A stretch of 42,404 nt of DNA from Clostridiales bacterium (lineage in GTDB: Bacteria; Bacillota; Clostridia; Clostridiales; Clostridiaceae): contig JAAYOT010000232.1 in the NCBI GenBank assembly GCA_012520205.1, positions 1 to 42,404 on the forward strand, written 5' to 3'. Under the pieces are notes generated by a model that was not told where the DNA came from, ran no database searches, and saw only the letters and a program-made list of their open reading frames with translations. Made by a program: the position numbers and the translations under genes. Each line of letters begins with the position of its first letter. Within the stretch, counting starts at the first letter, position 1. Positions 28,480 through 38,458 of this stretch are shown one piece after another.

Positions 28480-29199
28480 TTAGATGCTATCATTATAGAA
28501 AATTTTCTCTAAGTCCTGGCATCTATCTTTATCCATTGGTTTTAATCCTTTTAGTCTATAGTCAATTTCAAGCTTCTTATATTTTTCTTCTCCCATAGTA
28601 TGATAGGGTAGAAGTTCAATTTTTTTAATATTCTTAAAAGTTGACTTGATATAATTAGATAAATTTCTAATATGTTCTTCATCGTCTGTTATTCCAGGTA
28701 CAACTACATGTCTTATCCATAGAGGTGTATTTGCCTTCCTTACTTCTTCTACAAAGGAGTTATAACTATCCATTGATCTTCCTGTTATCTTTTTATACTC
28801 AGATTCCTCATAATGTTTTACATCTAAAAGAACTAAGTCAGTATATTTTAATATTTCTGCATAGTTCCCTAAACCTACGCCAGAAGTATCTAAGGTAGTA
28901 TGAATGTTATTTTCCTTGCAAAGTTTAAAAAATTCTAGCAAGAATTCAGGCTGCATTAGAGGATCCCCTCCAGAGCAAGTAACTCCGCCACCAGATTTTT
29001 CAAAAAAAGCATTATATCGAAGGACTTTTTTTAATAAGTCCTTCGCATCTATTTCATTGCCTCCATTAATATTCCATGTATCAGGATTATGACAATAGGA
29101 ACATCTTAAAAGGCAGCCTTGAAAAAATATAACTGTCCTTATACCTGGGCCGTCTACCAATCCCATCGTTTCAATTGAATGAATTCTTCCTTTTGTCAT
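28480..29199 (-). CDS. pflA: Pyruvate formate-lyase activating enzyme (radical SAM)
   Basis: GLVDGPGIRTVIFFQGCLLRCSYCHNPDTW, GGGVTCSGGDPLMQPEF; next to pflB. Confidence 0.96.
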   Translation of the reverse strand: MTKGRIHSIETMGLVDGPGIRTVIFFQGCLLRCSYCHNPDTWNINGGNEIDAKDLLKKVLRYNAFFEKSGGGVTCSGGDPLMQPEFLLEFFKLCKENNIHTTLDTSGVGLGNYAEILKYTDLVLLDVKHYEESEYKKITGRSMDSYNSFVEEVRKANTPLWIRHVVVPGITDDEEHIRNLSNYIKSTFKNIKKIELLPYHTMGEEKYKKLEIDYRLKGLKPMDKDRCQDLEKIFYNDSI

Positions 29200-29212
29200 A
29201 ATCGTTTCACCT

Positions 29213-31387
29213 CTACATTTTTTTGTGGAAAGTTCTGCTAATAACTTCTAATTGTTGTTCTCTTGTTAATTTAACAAAGTTTACTGCATATCCAGATACT
29301 CTTACAGTTAATTGAGGATATAATTCTGGATGTTCTACAGCATCTAGTAAAGTATCTCTGTTTAATACGTTTATATTAATGTGGTGTCCATCATTTTTAA
29401 AGTATCCATCTAAAAGAGATGTTAAATTGTTTATTCTTGTTTCTCTTTCCTTACCAAGTGAATTTGGTTCTATTGAGAAAGTATAAGATATTCCATCTTC
29501 ACAATCATCGTAAGGTATTTTTGCAACTGATAAGCAAGAAGCTAACGCTCCGTTAGTATCTCTGTTATGCATTGGGTTTGCTCCAGGTGCAAAAGGTTCC
29601 CCAGCTTTTCTTCCATCAGGAGTTGAACCAGTCTTCTTACCATAAACAACATTTGAAGTTATAGTTAAAATTGATTGAGAGAACTTAGCATTTCTATAAG
29701 GAGTTTGTTGTCTTATCTTATTCATTATAGTTTCAACAATCTTAATAGCAATGTTGTCAACTCTATCATCATCATTACCATACTTAGGGAAGTCTCCTTC
29801 GATTTCAAAATCAACAGCGATTCCTTCTTCATTTCTAATTGGTCTTACTTTAGCATGTTTAATAGCACTTAAAGAGTCTGCTACAACAGAAAGTCCTGCT
29901 ATACCTGTTGCTAATATTCTTTCTACATCTTTATCATGTAAAGCCATTTCTAACTTTTCATAATTATATTTGTCATGCATGTAGTGAATGATATTTAAAG
30001 CATCTACATAAGTTTTTGCTAACCAATCCATAACCTTATTGTAGTTTTGAAGAACCTTATCGTAATCTAAAATTTCATCTGTTATTGGTTCTATACCAGG
30101 AACAACGTGAACAGGTTTCTTTTCATCTACACCACCGTTGATTGCATATAGTAAAGCTTTAGCTAAGTTTGCTCTAGCTCCGAAGAATTGCATTTGCTTT
30201 CCAATCTTCATAGCAGAAACACAGCAAGCTATTCCATAATCATCTCCAAACTTAGGTCTCATTAAGTCATCATTTTCATATTGGATAGAGCTTGTATCAA
30301 TTGAAACCTTAGCACAGAAGTCCTTAAAGTTTTGAGGAAGCTTTTCTGACCATAATACAGTTAAGTTTGGTTCTGGAGCAGGTCCTAAATTATAAAGTGT
30401 ATTTAAGAATCTATAAGATGTTTTTGTAACAAGAGTTTCTCCATTGTTATTCATACCACCAATAGATTCTGTAACCCAAACTGGATCCCCGCTGAATAAT
30501 TCATCATATTCTTTTGTTCTTAAGAAACGAACTATTCTAAGTTTGATAATAAATTGGTCTACTAATTCTTGTGCTTCACTTTCAGTTAATATTCCTTTTT
30601 TAATATCATTTTCAATATAGATATCTAAGAAAGTTGAAACTCTTCCAAGAGACATTGCAGCACCATTTTGTTCTTTTACTGCCGCAAGGTATCCAAGGTA
30701 TACCCATTGTACTGCTTCTTTTGCATTTTCTGCAGGTCTTGATATATCGAAGCCATAAATATTTCCAAGCTCTTTTAATTCCTTTAAAGCTTTAATTTGC
30801 TCTGATAATTCTTCTCTTAGTCTAATTGTTTCTTCATTAATTGTAGTAATTGAGTCTTTTTCTTTAATTTTTTCTGCTATTAAAGTATCTACTCCGTATA
30901 GAGCAACTCTTCTATAATCACCAATAATTCTTCCTCTACCATAAGCATCTGGAAGTCCTGTAATTAATCCTGTAGTTCTTGCGTTTCTAATATCTTGAGT
31001 ATAAGCATCGAAAACACCATCATTGTGAGTTTTTCTATACTTTGTGAAAAATTCTTCAACATTCTTGTCTAATTTTTTGCCGTATAATTCAACTGATTTT
31101 TTAACCATTCTTATTCCGCCAAAAGGCATCATTGTTCTTTTTAATGGTTCATCTGCTTGAAGACCTACTATAACTTCAAGGTTTTCATCTATATAACCTG
31201 GGCCGTGAGAAGTAATAGAAGCTATAACTTCATCATCAACTATTGGTCCAGTTTGATTTTCCTTCTTTGTTAGTTCTAATACTTTTTTCCAAAGTTCAGT
31301 AGTTCTTTCAGTAGGACCAGCTAAGAAACTATCATCTCCATAATAGGGTGTATAATTTTTGTCAATAAATTCTTTAACATTTATCAT
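29213..31387 (-). CDS. pflB: Formate C-acetyltransferase (pyruvate formate-lyase)
   Basis: Cys-Cys active site [10 protein letters not shown]; glycyl radical motif [12 protein letters not shown]; 724 aa. Confidence 0.98.
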   Translation of the reverse strand: MINVKEFIDKNYTPYYGDDSFLAGPTERTTELWKKVLELTKKENQTGPIVDDEVIASITSHGPGYIDENLEVIVGLQADEPLKRTMMPFGGIRMVKKSVELYGKKLDKNVEEFFTKYRKTHNDGVFDAYTQDIRNARTTGLITGLPDAYGRGRIIGDYRRVALYGVDTLIAEKIKEKDSITTINEETIRLREELSEQIKALKELKELGNIYGFDISRPAENAKEAVQWVYLGYLAAVKEQNGAAMSLGRVSTFLDIYIENDIKKGILTESEAQELVDQFIIKLRIVRFLRTKEYDELFSGDPVWVTESIGGMNNNGETLVTKTSYRFLNTLYNLGPAPEPNLTVLWSEKLPQNFKDFCAKVSIDTSSIQYENDDLMRPKFGDDYGIACCVSAMKIGKQMQFFGARANLAKALLYAINGGVDEKKPVHVVPGIEPITDEILDYDKVLQNYNKVMDWLAKTYVDALNIIHYMHDKYNYEKLEMALHDKDVERILATGIAGLSVVADSLSAIKHAKVRPIRNEEGIAVDFEIEGDFPKYGNDDDRVDNIAIKIVETIMNKIRQQTPYRNAKFSQSILTITSNVVYGKKTGSTPDGRKAGEPFAPGANPMHNRDTNGALASCLSVAKIPYDDCEDGISYTFSIEPNSLGKERETRINNLTSLLDGYFKNDGHHININVLNRDTLLDAVEHPELYPQLTVRVSGYAVNFVKLTREQQLEVISRTFHKKM

Positions 31388-31622
31388 GTTTGTACCTCCT
31401 TAATTAATGTATATTTTAAATACCTCTTTGTTAATTATAACACAAATGAGTATTTAAAGTAGTAGATATTAGAATTATTTAGCAAAAAATATAAAAAGTC
31501 GGATAGAATTATAATATCATATAAGTAATAAAAAACAAATATAAATTTAAGCGGGGTTTAACAGGAAAAAAAGTATTAAGAATTTTTAAAAAATTGCTAA
31601 TATAGGAAGAGAGATCAAGTAA

Positions 31623-31680
31623 CTGCTAATTATTTTGAGGAAAGTATAAAGTCCTTTCCTATGTAATTAGCAGCTTTTGT
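31623..31680. other. Nested stem-loop in the pflB upstream region
   Basis: CTGCTAATTA(31623-31632)/TAATTAGCAG(31664-31673) encloses AGGAAAG(31638-31644)/CTTTCCT(31654-31660); followed by CTTTTGTT. Confidence 0.6.
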
Positions 31681-31783
31681 TAACAGAATATTAATTTAAT
31701 AATTATTTATTATTATGCAATAAAAGTGTGGTATAATATGGATCGATATTTGTAAAAAAATGAAAGATAGAGGAGGATGCAAT

Positions 31784-32227
31784 ATGGCAGTTGCCTTTAA
31801 TGATATTAATTTTAGTAGACTTGTGGACAAGCTTAGCCCTTGCTGCTTATCAGAAGATATATGTGGAGAATGTGACAGAAAAGGTTGTTTAGTTGGTTAT
31901 GGTACTGAATGTATAAAGGAGTGTATGATTAATAAAGTTACATATGTAATGAATGGATTTGAAAATATTCCTATTACAGATACAAGAGTATATGATACCA
32001 ACAATATTATGAATGGAGTTGTAGATATTCTTAAGGTTTGTAAAAGCTGTAAGGAAAACCATTTTGAAAATTGTATAGTAAACATATTAAGAAGTTGCTA
32101 TGAAGTTATTTTACTTGGGGAAGAAAAAGATTATAAGGGTAGTGCTCTTGTTTACATAAATGATTTAAAGGAATCTGATCCAGAAATAGCAGATGAACTA
32201 TTTAAAAGGTATATGACTAGAGATTAA
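31784..32227 (+). CDS. Cys-rich hypothetical protein
   Basis: MAVAFNDINFSRLVDKLSPCCLSEDICGECDRKGCLVGYGTECIKECM...KVCKSCKENHFENCIVNILRSCYE; RBS GAGGAGG. Confidence 0.8.
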   Translation: MAVAFNDINFSRLVDKLSPCCLSEDICGECDRKGCLVGYGTECIKECMINKVTYVMNGFENIPITDTRVYDTNNIMNGVVDILKVCKSCKENHFENCIVNILRSCYEVILLGEEKDYKGSALVYINDLKESDPEIADELFKRYMTRD

Positions 32228-32261
32228 ATTAGAAATATAAATTTTAAAAAAAGTATTTTTT

Positions 32262-32294
32262 ACTTCCAGTTATTTCATAACTGGAAGTTTTCTT
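32262..32294 (+). terminator. Rho-independent terminator
   Basis: ACTTCCAGTTAtttcaTAACTGGAAGT followed by TTTCTTTT. Confidence 0.88.
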
Positions 32295-32304
32295 TTCCAT
32301 AATG

Positions 32305-32424
32305 TTAGTCTTGATTATTTGTTGATTTTACTTGATTATTACCTTTATCTCTATTATTGGTATTTCTATTTTTACCAACATTACTTTTATCATTTTTATT
32401 TCTATTATATTGAGAATTGCCCAT
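32305..32424 (-). CDS. Small Asn-rich hypothetical protein, 39 aa (below the ORF-track cutoff)
   Basis: MGNSQYNRNKNDKSNVGKNRNTNNRDKGNNQVKSTNNQD*; preceded by AAGGTGGTGATAAA on the minus strand. Confidence 0.65.
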   Translation of the reverse strand: MGNSQYNRNKNDKSNVGKNRNTNNRDKGNNQVKSTNNQD

Positions 32425-32481
32425 TTTATCACCACCTTGCCCACAATTATTATTTGTTTAAAGATCCTATGTTATTCATAG

Positions 32482-32536
32482 AAAAATCCCCATAATACAA
32501 GAAATTAAAAATAATAATTTTTGCATTATAGGGATT
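32482..32536 (-). terminator. Terminator of the two-component operon
   Basis: Minus strand AATCCCTATAATGC ... GTATTATGGGGATTTTT. Confidence 0.7.
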
Positions 32537-32548
32537 AAAAGAATAAAA

Positions 32549-34087
32549 CTATTCTTCAAGATTTGGTTCTAGGCCCTTTTTTAATGTGAATGTAAATCTA
32601 ACTCCATCCTCTGTATTTAATAAAGAGAATTTACTTTCATGTAAGGTTAAGATTCTATCTACAATAGCAAGACCAAGGCCGCTACTGTTTTTATTTTGAA
32701 ATCTACTTCTAGATTTATCTAGTTTGTAAAACTTGTTAAATAAATTTTCTATTTCATCATCAGGAATATGAGCACCTTTATTTTCTACTGATATTTCTAC
32801 TATACTTTCTGTAGTGTTAATTTCTATAATTACATCTTCGTTATTATTTGTATATTTAAAGGCGTTACTTAGAAGGTTAGTCATCACCTGATCTAATTGG
32901 AAACTATCACCAATTACATAACAATATTCTAAGTTAGTGTTTAGTATTAAGTTAATATTTTTAGATGCATATTCTAAAGAAAATCTTTTTATTAATTTTT
33001 GAATCAATCTTAGAATATTAAAATTTTCTAAAAGTAATTCAGTAGTTCCAGACTCAAGTTTTGATAGTTCAAGCATGTTAGTAACCAGTTTATCCATCTT
33101 TTTAGCTTCATCTATTATAGTTTCCAAATATATATCGGTATCTTTACCAGTTGCAATACCATCTCTTAAGCCCTCAGCATATCCTTCGATTATACCTATA
33201 GGAGTTTTTAAATCATGAGATACACTAGCTACAAAATCTTTCCTTAGTTCTTCGATTTTACGTTCTTTTTCTATATCTTCTTGAAGTTTTATATTTTTTT
33301 GTTTTAAATCTTCTAAGGATCTTTCTAAGGAGGAAGATAAAAAGTTTAGGGTAGTAGCAAGGTTCCCTATTTCATCATCAGATTGCACTTCACATTTAAC
33401 TGAAAAATCCAAGTTAGACATACCTTTTGCAACTTTATTTATTTTAACTAGGGGTTTAGTAATTAAATTTACATAGATTAGAGTTAAAATTAATCCTAAT
33501 ATTAAAAAACCAAGAAATAGATATATGTAAAATTCCTTTATTACATCTGTGGCTTCCCTAATTGGATGCATGGATGATACAGCTACAATTATTGAATCAT
33601 TAAAGGAATTCAATGACATAGGGGTTAGTGTGCCAATTTTTGTGGTTTTAGTAAATTCATTTTCAAATATTGTAGTTGTAGATTTACCGCTTTCTAATAC
33701 ATCATATAATAGATCTCTATTATTTATAAGCTCAGCACAGAAATAAGTTAAGGTTTGAAAATCATCACTATTCTTATCATAGTTAGGTAAAAACTTAAAC
33801 TTCCCGTCTAGGGAAAGAAGTGCTATTTTAGAATTCGTATTTTGTTCAAACCTAAATAGAGCTTCTGTAAGTATATTTTCATTTGATACTTGATAAGAAT
33901 AAAGCTCGCTAAATTTTTTAGTTTCTTTTATCATATCCTTAACTTTCTTATTTAAATAAAAGTCTTCAAAAAATAAATTTTGAAAAATCATGCTAAATAT
34001 TAAGAGAATAAAAATTAAGGAAGAGGTTATAATAAATAATTTGCTTGATATACTAAATGCTATCTTTTTCTTCAAATCTATACCCAC
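32549..34087 (-). CDS. Sensor histidine kinase (HAMP plus HisKA/HATPase)
   Basis: SVSHDLKTPIGIIEGYAEGLRDG (H box), LSNAFKYTNN (N box), GLGLAIVDRIL (G box); two TM segments. Overlaps the response-regulator end. Confidence 0.95.
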   Translation of the reverse strand: MGIDLKKKIAFSISSKLFIITSSLIFILLIFSMIFQNLFFEDFYLNKKVKDMIKETKKFSELYSYQVSNENILTEALFRFEQNTNSKIALLSLDGKFKFLPNYDKNSDDFQTLTYFCAELINNRDLLYDVLESGKSTTTIFENEFTKTTKIGTLTPMSLNSFNDSIIVAVSSMHPIREATDVIKEFYIYLFLGFLILGLILTLIYVNLITKPLVKINKVAKGMSNLDFSVKCEVQSDDEIGNLATTLNFLSSSLERSLEDLKQKNIKLQEDIEKERKIEELRKDFVASVSHDLKTPIGIIEGYAEGLRDGIATGKDTDIYLETIIDEAKKMDKLVTNMLELSKLESGTTELLLENFNILRLIQKLIKRFSLEYASKNINLILNTNLEYCYVIGDSFQLDQVMTNLLSNAFKYTNNNEDVIIEINTTESIVEISVENKGAHIPDDEIENLFNKFYKLDKSRSRFQNKNSSGLGLAIVDRILTLHESKFSLLNTEDGVRFTFTLKKGLEPNLEE

Positions 34088-34736
34088 TTCCTCTTACAGT
34101 TACAATGTAAGAAGCTTTATCTTTAAGCTTTTCCCTAAGTCTCTTAATATTTGTATCTACAGTCCTTATGTCTCCGTAATAATCAATTCCCCAAACATTA
34201 TCTAAAATGGTATCTCTAGATAAGGCTATTCCTGAATTATCAGACAAATAAACAAGAAGTTCAAATTCCTTTGGAGATAAGTTTATTACTTCTCCATTTA
34301 CTTTAACTTCATGAGATAATTTATTTATTGTTAATCCCTTAAATTCCTTTTTACCTGAAAAGGTTTCTTCATCCGAGGTTCTCTTTAGGAGAGCTTTTAC
34401 TTTTGCAACTAAGACTTTAGGTGAAAAAGGTTTTGTTATATAGTCGTCAGCTCCCATTTCATAACCAAAAAGTTTATCTTCTTCCTGCCCCTTTGCTGTT
34501 AGTAATATTACTGGGACTGTAGAAATTTTTCTTATCTTTTCTAAGACAGTTATACCATCAACTTTAGGCATCATAATATCTAAAATAACTAGGTCAACTT
34601 TATTATTAAAAAAATAGATTAGCCCTTCATCTCCGTCAGAAGCTTCAATAATATTAAAATTTTCTCTTAAAAAATAATCCCTAAGCAGAAATCTTATTCT
34701 AGTTTCATCTTCTATAATTAATATATTCTTTTTCAT
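34053..34736 (-). CDS. OmpR/PhoB-family response regulator
   Basis: MKKNILIIEDETRIRFLLRDYF...DLVILDIMMPKVDG...LLTAKGQEEDKLFGYEMGADDYITKPF; winged-helix tail VRGSGYRFEE. Confidence 0.96.
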   Translation of the reverse strand: MKKNILIIEDETRIRFLLRDYFLRENFNIIEASDGDEGLIYFFNNKVDLVILDIMMPKVDGITVLEKIRKISTVPVILLTAKGQEEDKLFGYEMGADDYITKPFSPKVLVAKVKALLKRTSDEETFSGKKEFKGLTINKLSHEVKVNGEVINLSPKEFELLVYLSDNSGIALSRDTILDNVWGIDYYGDIRTVDTNIKRLREKLKDKASYIVTVRGSGYRFEEKDSI

Positions 34737-34868
34737 AAAAGCCCTCCATAAAAATTTCTTTATAATTATTATAAGTGTCAAAGCTTCTCTGGTAAAGATT
34801 AATTATGTATAATAGTATAATAGTAAATAAAATTAAAATATTGGAGAGTAGATATAGGTGATAGCAAT

Positions 34869-36107
34869 ATGTTTAAATTAAACTTTGATGTAAAGAGGCA
34901 TTTTTTAGAGAATGGTTTAGAGGTTTTAACAATAAAGAAGGATACAAAAATTGCAGCAATTAATATAGGTGTAAAAGTAGGATCCTTATATGAAGATATG
35001 AATGAGAAAGGAATAGCCCATTTTATTGAGCATATGCTTTTTAAAGGGACAATAAATAGGGATTATGAAACATTAAATGATGAGCTGGAATTTTTAGGGG
35101 GAGAGTATAATGCCTATACAGATTATACTGCAACAGTTTATACAATAAGCTGCCTAGAAGAGGAAATTACAAATGCCCTAAACATCTTAGGAGATATGAT
35201 TATTAATTCTTCCTTCAATAAAAAAGAAATAGAAAAAGAAAGAGGAGTTATTTTATCAGAAATAAGAAGCAGCAAGGATGATATAGAGGATTTTAGTTTT
35301 ACAAGAATAAATGAATGTGCATTTAATGAAAGTCCTCTTAAATTTGATGTGGCTGGTCTTGAAGAAAATATAAAGAAATATAAAAGAGAAGATTTACTAA
35401 ATTTTTATAAGAAATACTATACTCCTAATAATACTGTAATTGCTATGGTGTCTTCATATAGTCATGAAGAAGCATTAAATGAAATAAAAAAATATTTTTC
35501 TAAATGGGAAGAAAGAAACATAACAGTAAAGGAAATAGTAAAAGAAAAAAATATTGAAAAAACTTTTACAACTATTAAAAGTAATATAGAACAAAATACT
35601 ATTATTTATTTATATACTTTTGATAATTTAAAAAAAGAATTAGAATTGCCCCTTAAAATTTTAAATCATAGGTTAGGTGAAAGTTCAAATTCTCTTTTAT
35701 TTAGAGAGGTTAGAGAAAAGAGGGGACTTGCTTATGATATATATACAAGTTTAAATATGACAAATAATGTTAAGACTTTATATATATATACTGCTGTTTC
35801 TGAAAATGATGTAAAAGCTGCAATGAAGGCAATTAATAAAACTATTTTAGATGTGAAGGAAGGAAATTTAGAAATTGGCGAAAGAGATTTAACTCTTATG
35901 AAGAAGGTTCATAGAACTGCTGTAATATCAACTTTAGAAGATCCTTCTGAGCTTTGTAATTATATGCTCCATCAAGGGTTAGATAATGAAGATTTATTTG
36001 AATTTGAAAAAGATATGGAAAAGCTCGATAAGCTAGATATCAATAAAATTCAAGAAACAGCTAACACCGTTTTAAATAATCCTACAATTCATATACTTAA
36101 ATCTTAA
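34869..36107 (+). CDS. M16 family zinc metallopeptidase
   Basis: GIAHFIEHMLFKGT (HxxEH) and downstream REVREKRGLAYDIYTS. Confidence 0.95.
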   Translation: MFKLNFDVKRHFLENGLEVLTIKKDTKIAAINIGVKVGSLYEDMNEKGIAHFIEHMLFKGTINRDYETLNDELEFLGGEYNAYTDYTATVYTISCLEEEITNALNILGDMIINSSFNKKEIEKERGVILSEIRSSKDDIEDFSFTRINECAFNESPLKFDVAGLEENIKKYKREDLLNFYKKYYTPNNTVIAMVSSYSHEEALNEIKKYFSKWEERNITVKEIVKEKNIEKTFTTIKSNIEQNTIIYLYTFDNLKKELELPLKILNHRLGESSNSLLFREVREKRGLAYDIYTSLNMTNNVKTLYIYTAVSENDVKAAMKAINKTILDVKEGNLEIGERDLTLMKKVHRTAVISTLEDPSELCNYMLHQGLDNEDLFEFEKDMEKLDKLDINKIQETANTVLNNPTIHILKS

Positions 36108-36135
36108 ACTAAAGACATTGAAGGTTGGTGATAAA

Positions 36136-36774
36136 TTGAATATTATTACTAAAATAGAAGAGCAAAAGAGAAATAAAGATAGGGTAAATATCTATATAGA
36201 TGATGAATATGCTTTTTCTTTAAGTAGGGAAGTATTAATTAAAGAAGGAATAAAGCTTAAAGAAAAGGTAGATATAGAAAAAATAAAAAAAGCTGCAAAA
36301 GAAGATAATTATATGAAATGCAAAAGTGCCGCTTTAAGAATTATAGAAAGAACTCATAAAACAGAGAAGGAAATTAGAGAGAGATTATTAAAAAGAGAAT
36401 ACGATATAGAAACAATTAATAGAACTATTTCCTTTTTAAAGGAATATAATTTATTAAATGATGAAAATTATGCTAAAATGTATATTAAAGACAAATCAAA
36501 ATCTCAAGGAAAGAAAAAAATTAAATATGATTTGTTAAGAAAGGGATTAGATGATAATCTAATTGAAAAAGAAATTGCTAAAATAGATAGTGATGAAGAA
36601 GAGGACATTGCTTATAATTTAGCTAATAAAAAATACAATATCTTAAGAAAACGAGAAAATGATAACTATAAATTATCTCAAAAATTATATAGATTTATAC
36701 TTTCAAAGGGCTATAGTTATGATATAGCTTCAAAAGTTATTAAAAAGCTATTAAAGCAGGATGATTTTTATTAA
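36136..36774 (+). CDS. recX: Regulatory protein RecX
   Basis: YIDDEYAFSLSREVLIKEGIKL...RTHKTEKEIRERLLKREYDIETINRTISFLKEYNLLNDENYAKMYIKDK; probable TTG start. Confidence 0.9.
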   Translation: MNIITKIEEQKRNKDRVNIYIDDEYAFSLSREVLIKEGIKLKEKVDIEKIKKAAKEDNYMKCKSAALRIIERTHKTEKEIRERLLKREYDIETINRTISFLKEYNLLNDENYAKMYIKDKSKSQGKKKIKYDLLRKGLDDNLIEKEIAKIDSDEEEDIAYNLANKKYNILRKRENDNYKLSQKLYRFILSKGYSYDIASKVIKKLLKQDDFY

Positions 36775-36791
36775 TAAAAAGGAGAGTCCTA

Positions 36792-37856
36792 ATGCAAGGA
36801 AATATTTCTTATATTATATGTGGAGTAATTATATTACTTTCAATTATATCAAGTATTAAATCTTCTTTAGAAGATAAAAGTATAAAGGATTCAGTAAATA
36901 AACTATTTTACTATTTTTCTATATTTTTAGCCTTTTTTATTCTTATACTTAACTTGGAAAAAATATATCTGTTTTTTTTACAAACCTTAAGTGCTTATTT
37001 TAGTACAGAAGAATTAAATAATATTTTATTTAAAGTTATTATACTAGGAATAGTATTTATGTTTGTTCAAAATATTATTTATTTTATTTTAAAAGTTATA
37101 AATAATATTATTGTAAGTCCATATAAAGGCAAAAGAACAGGGAAATTTGGAATAGTTGTTTTTTCCAGCTTCTTTGGATTGTTGAAGGGATTAGTTATTA
37201 TCCTTATGATCTTTATTATTGTAAGTACCTATAATATAACTTTGGGCTTAAATAATAGGATTGAAATTTTTGAAAACATCAATGGATATAATTCCTTGGA
37301 AAATATAATTACAATAAATAAACCAGTTTTATCTTATGATGATTTTAAGGAACATCTTCCTAGAAATGCAAATGTTATAGTTTATTACAATGGTGTAACC
37401 CTAGAAGAAGGAGTAAGATCTAATGATGAAATAAATATAAAGGCAAAAGAAATAGTAAGGGGTTCTGAAAGCGATAGGGAAAAGGCTAGAAAAATTTATG
37501 CTTGGGTAGGTTCAAATATAACTTATGATTTTGAAAAGGCAAAGAAGGTTCTTGGGGAAGAAGGAGTCAATAATAGCGGAGCAATAGAGGCCTTTAATAC
37601 AAGAAAGGGTATATGCTTTGATTATGCATGCCTTTTTACCGCAATGTCAAAAGCTGCAAATTTAAAAAGTAGAATAATTACAGGAGAAGCTTTTGATGGT
37701 ATAACTTACGGGCCCCATGCTTGGAATCAAGTTTACCTAGAAGATGAAGGAATTTGGATTAATGTAGATCCAACCTTCTATATGGCTGGTGATTACTTTG
37801 ACAATGAGGATTTTTATAGAGATCATTTAAATGCAGAAATTGCAGGAGAATTTTAG
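36792..37856 (+). CDS. CvpA-like membrane domain fused to a transglutaminase-like domain
   Basis: N-terminal four hydrophobic segments; C-terminal ARKIYAWVGSNITYD...RKGICFDYACLFTAMSKAANLKSRIITG...GPHAWNQVYLEDEGIWINVDPTF (Cys/His/Asp triad pattern). Confidence 0.85.
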   Translation: MQGNISYIICGVIILLSIISSIKSSLEDKSIKDSVNKLFYYFSIFLAFFILILNLEKIYLFFLQTLSAYFSTEELNNILFKVIILGIVFMFVQNIIYFILKVINNIIVSPYKGKRTGKFGIVVFSSFFGLLKGLVIILMIFIIVSTYNITLGLNNRIEIFENINGYNSLENIITINKPVLSYDDFKEHLPRNANVIVYYNGVTLEEGVRSNDEINIKAKEIVRGSESDREKARKIYAWVGSNITYDFEKAKKVLGEEGVNNSGAIEAFNTRKGICFDYACLFTAMSKAANLKSRIITGEAFDGITYGPHAWNQVYLEDEGIWINVDPTFYMAGDYFDNEDFYRDHLNAEIAGEF

Positions 37857-37893
37857 ATAGTTTTCAGTTTGTAATAATTCTACACTCCAAACT

Positions 37894-37920
37894 AAAAAAG
37901 ATTGCATGGCAATCTTTTTT
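37894..37920. terminator. Bidirectional triloop terminator
   Basis: AAAAAGATTGC-ATG-GCAATCTTTTT between convergent genes. Confidence 0.85.
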
Positions 37921-38277
37921 TTATTGTGCTTTTTTATTCTTTTTTGATATTATTTCGATGGCTTTCTTACAGTCTTCGTCTGTATTATCTAATGCCCAGG
38001 CTATGTTAAAGTTAATTAGGGCTTTTTTTATTTCATTTTTCATTGCGTAGCAATAGGCTAAATTAAAGAAATATTTGCTTTCGTTTTGCATGCTTATAGC
38101 CTTTTTGAAATATGGAATTGCAAGATCATATTCTTTTAATTTAATATAACAAACTCCTAAATTATAATTTGCACAGGTAGTACTTTCCCCCTTTTCAATA
38201 GCTTTTTTATAGGAAGCAATAGCTTTTTTATAATCTCTTTTATTGTAGTAATTGTTGCCTTCAGTAAAATTGCCCAT
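37921..38277 (-). CDS. TPR-repeat protein
   Basis: GNNYYNKRDYKKAIASYKKAIEKGESTTCANYNLGVCYIKLKEYDLAIPYFKKAI tandem TPRs. Confidence 0.9.
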   Translation of the reverse strand: MGNFTEGNNYYNKRDYKKAIASYKKAIEKGESTTCANYNLGVCYIKLKEYDLAIPYFKKAISMQNESKYFFNLAYCYAMKNEIKKALINFNIAWALDNTDEDCKKAIEIISKKNKKAQ

Positions 38278-38458
38278 AGTAACCTCCTAGTTATGTAAAA
38301 CTGCATATTTTTATTCTTGACATTATAAATAGTTAATATTCAAAGAAGGAACTTATAAAATTCGACAAAGTTTGTAAAAGTTCTTTGCTTTTTTTGAATT
38401 TTTTAATATAATAGTCCTATGTTTTTATTTTTCGAGTATAAAGATCAGGAGAGATAAT

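Noticed and set aside
31676-31683. TGTTAACA as a Rex-type redox operator upstream of pflB
   Set aside because: Only a short half-like match to the recalled TTGTTAAnnnnTTAACAA consensus; frequent by chance in AT-rich DNA.
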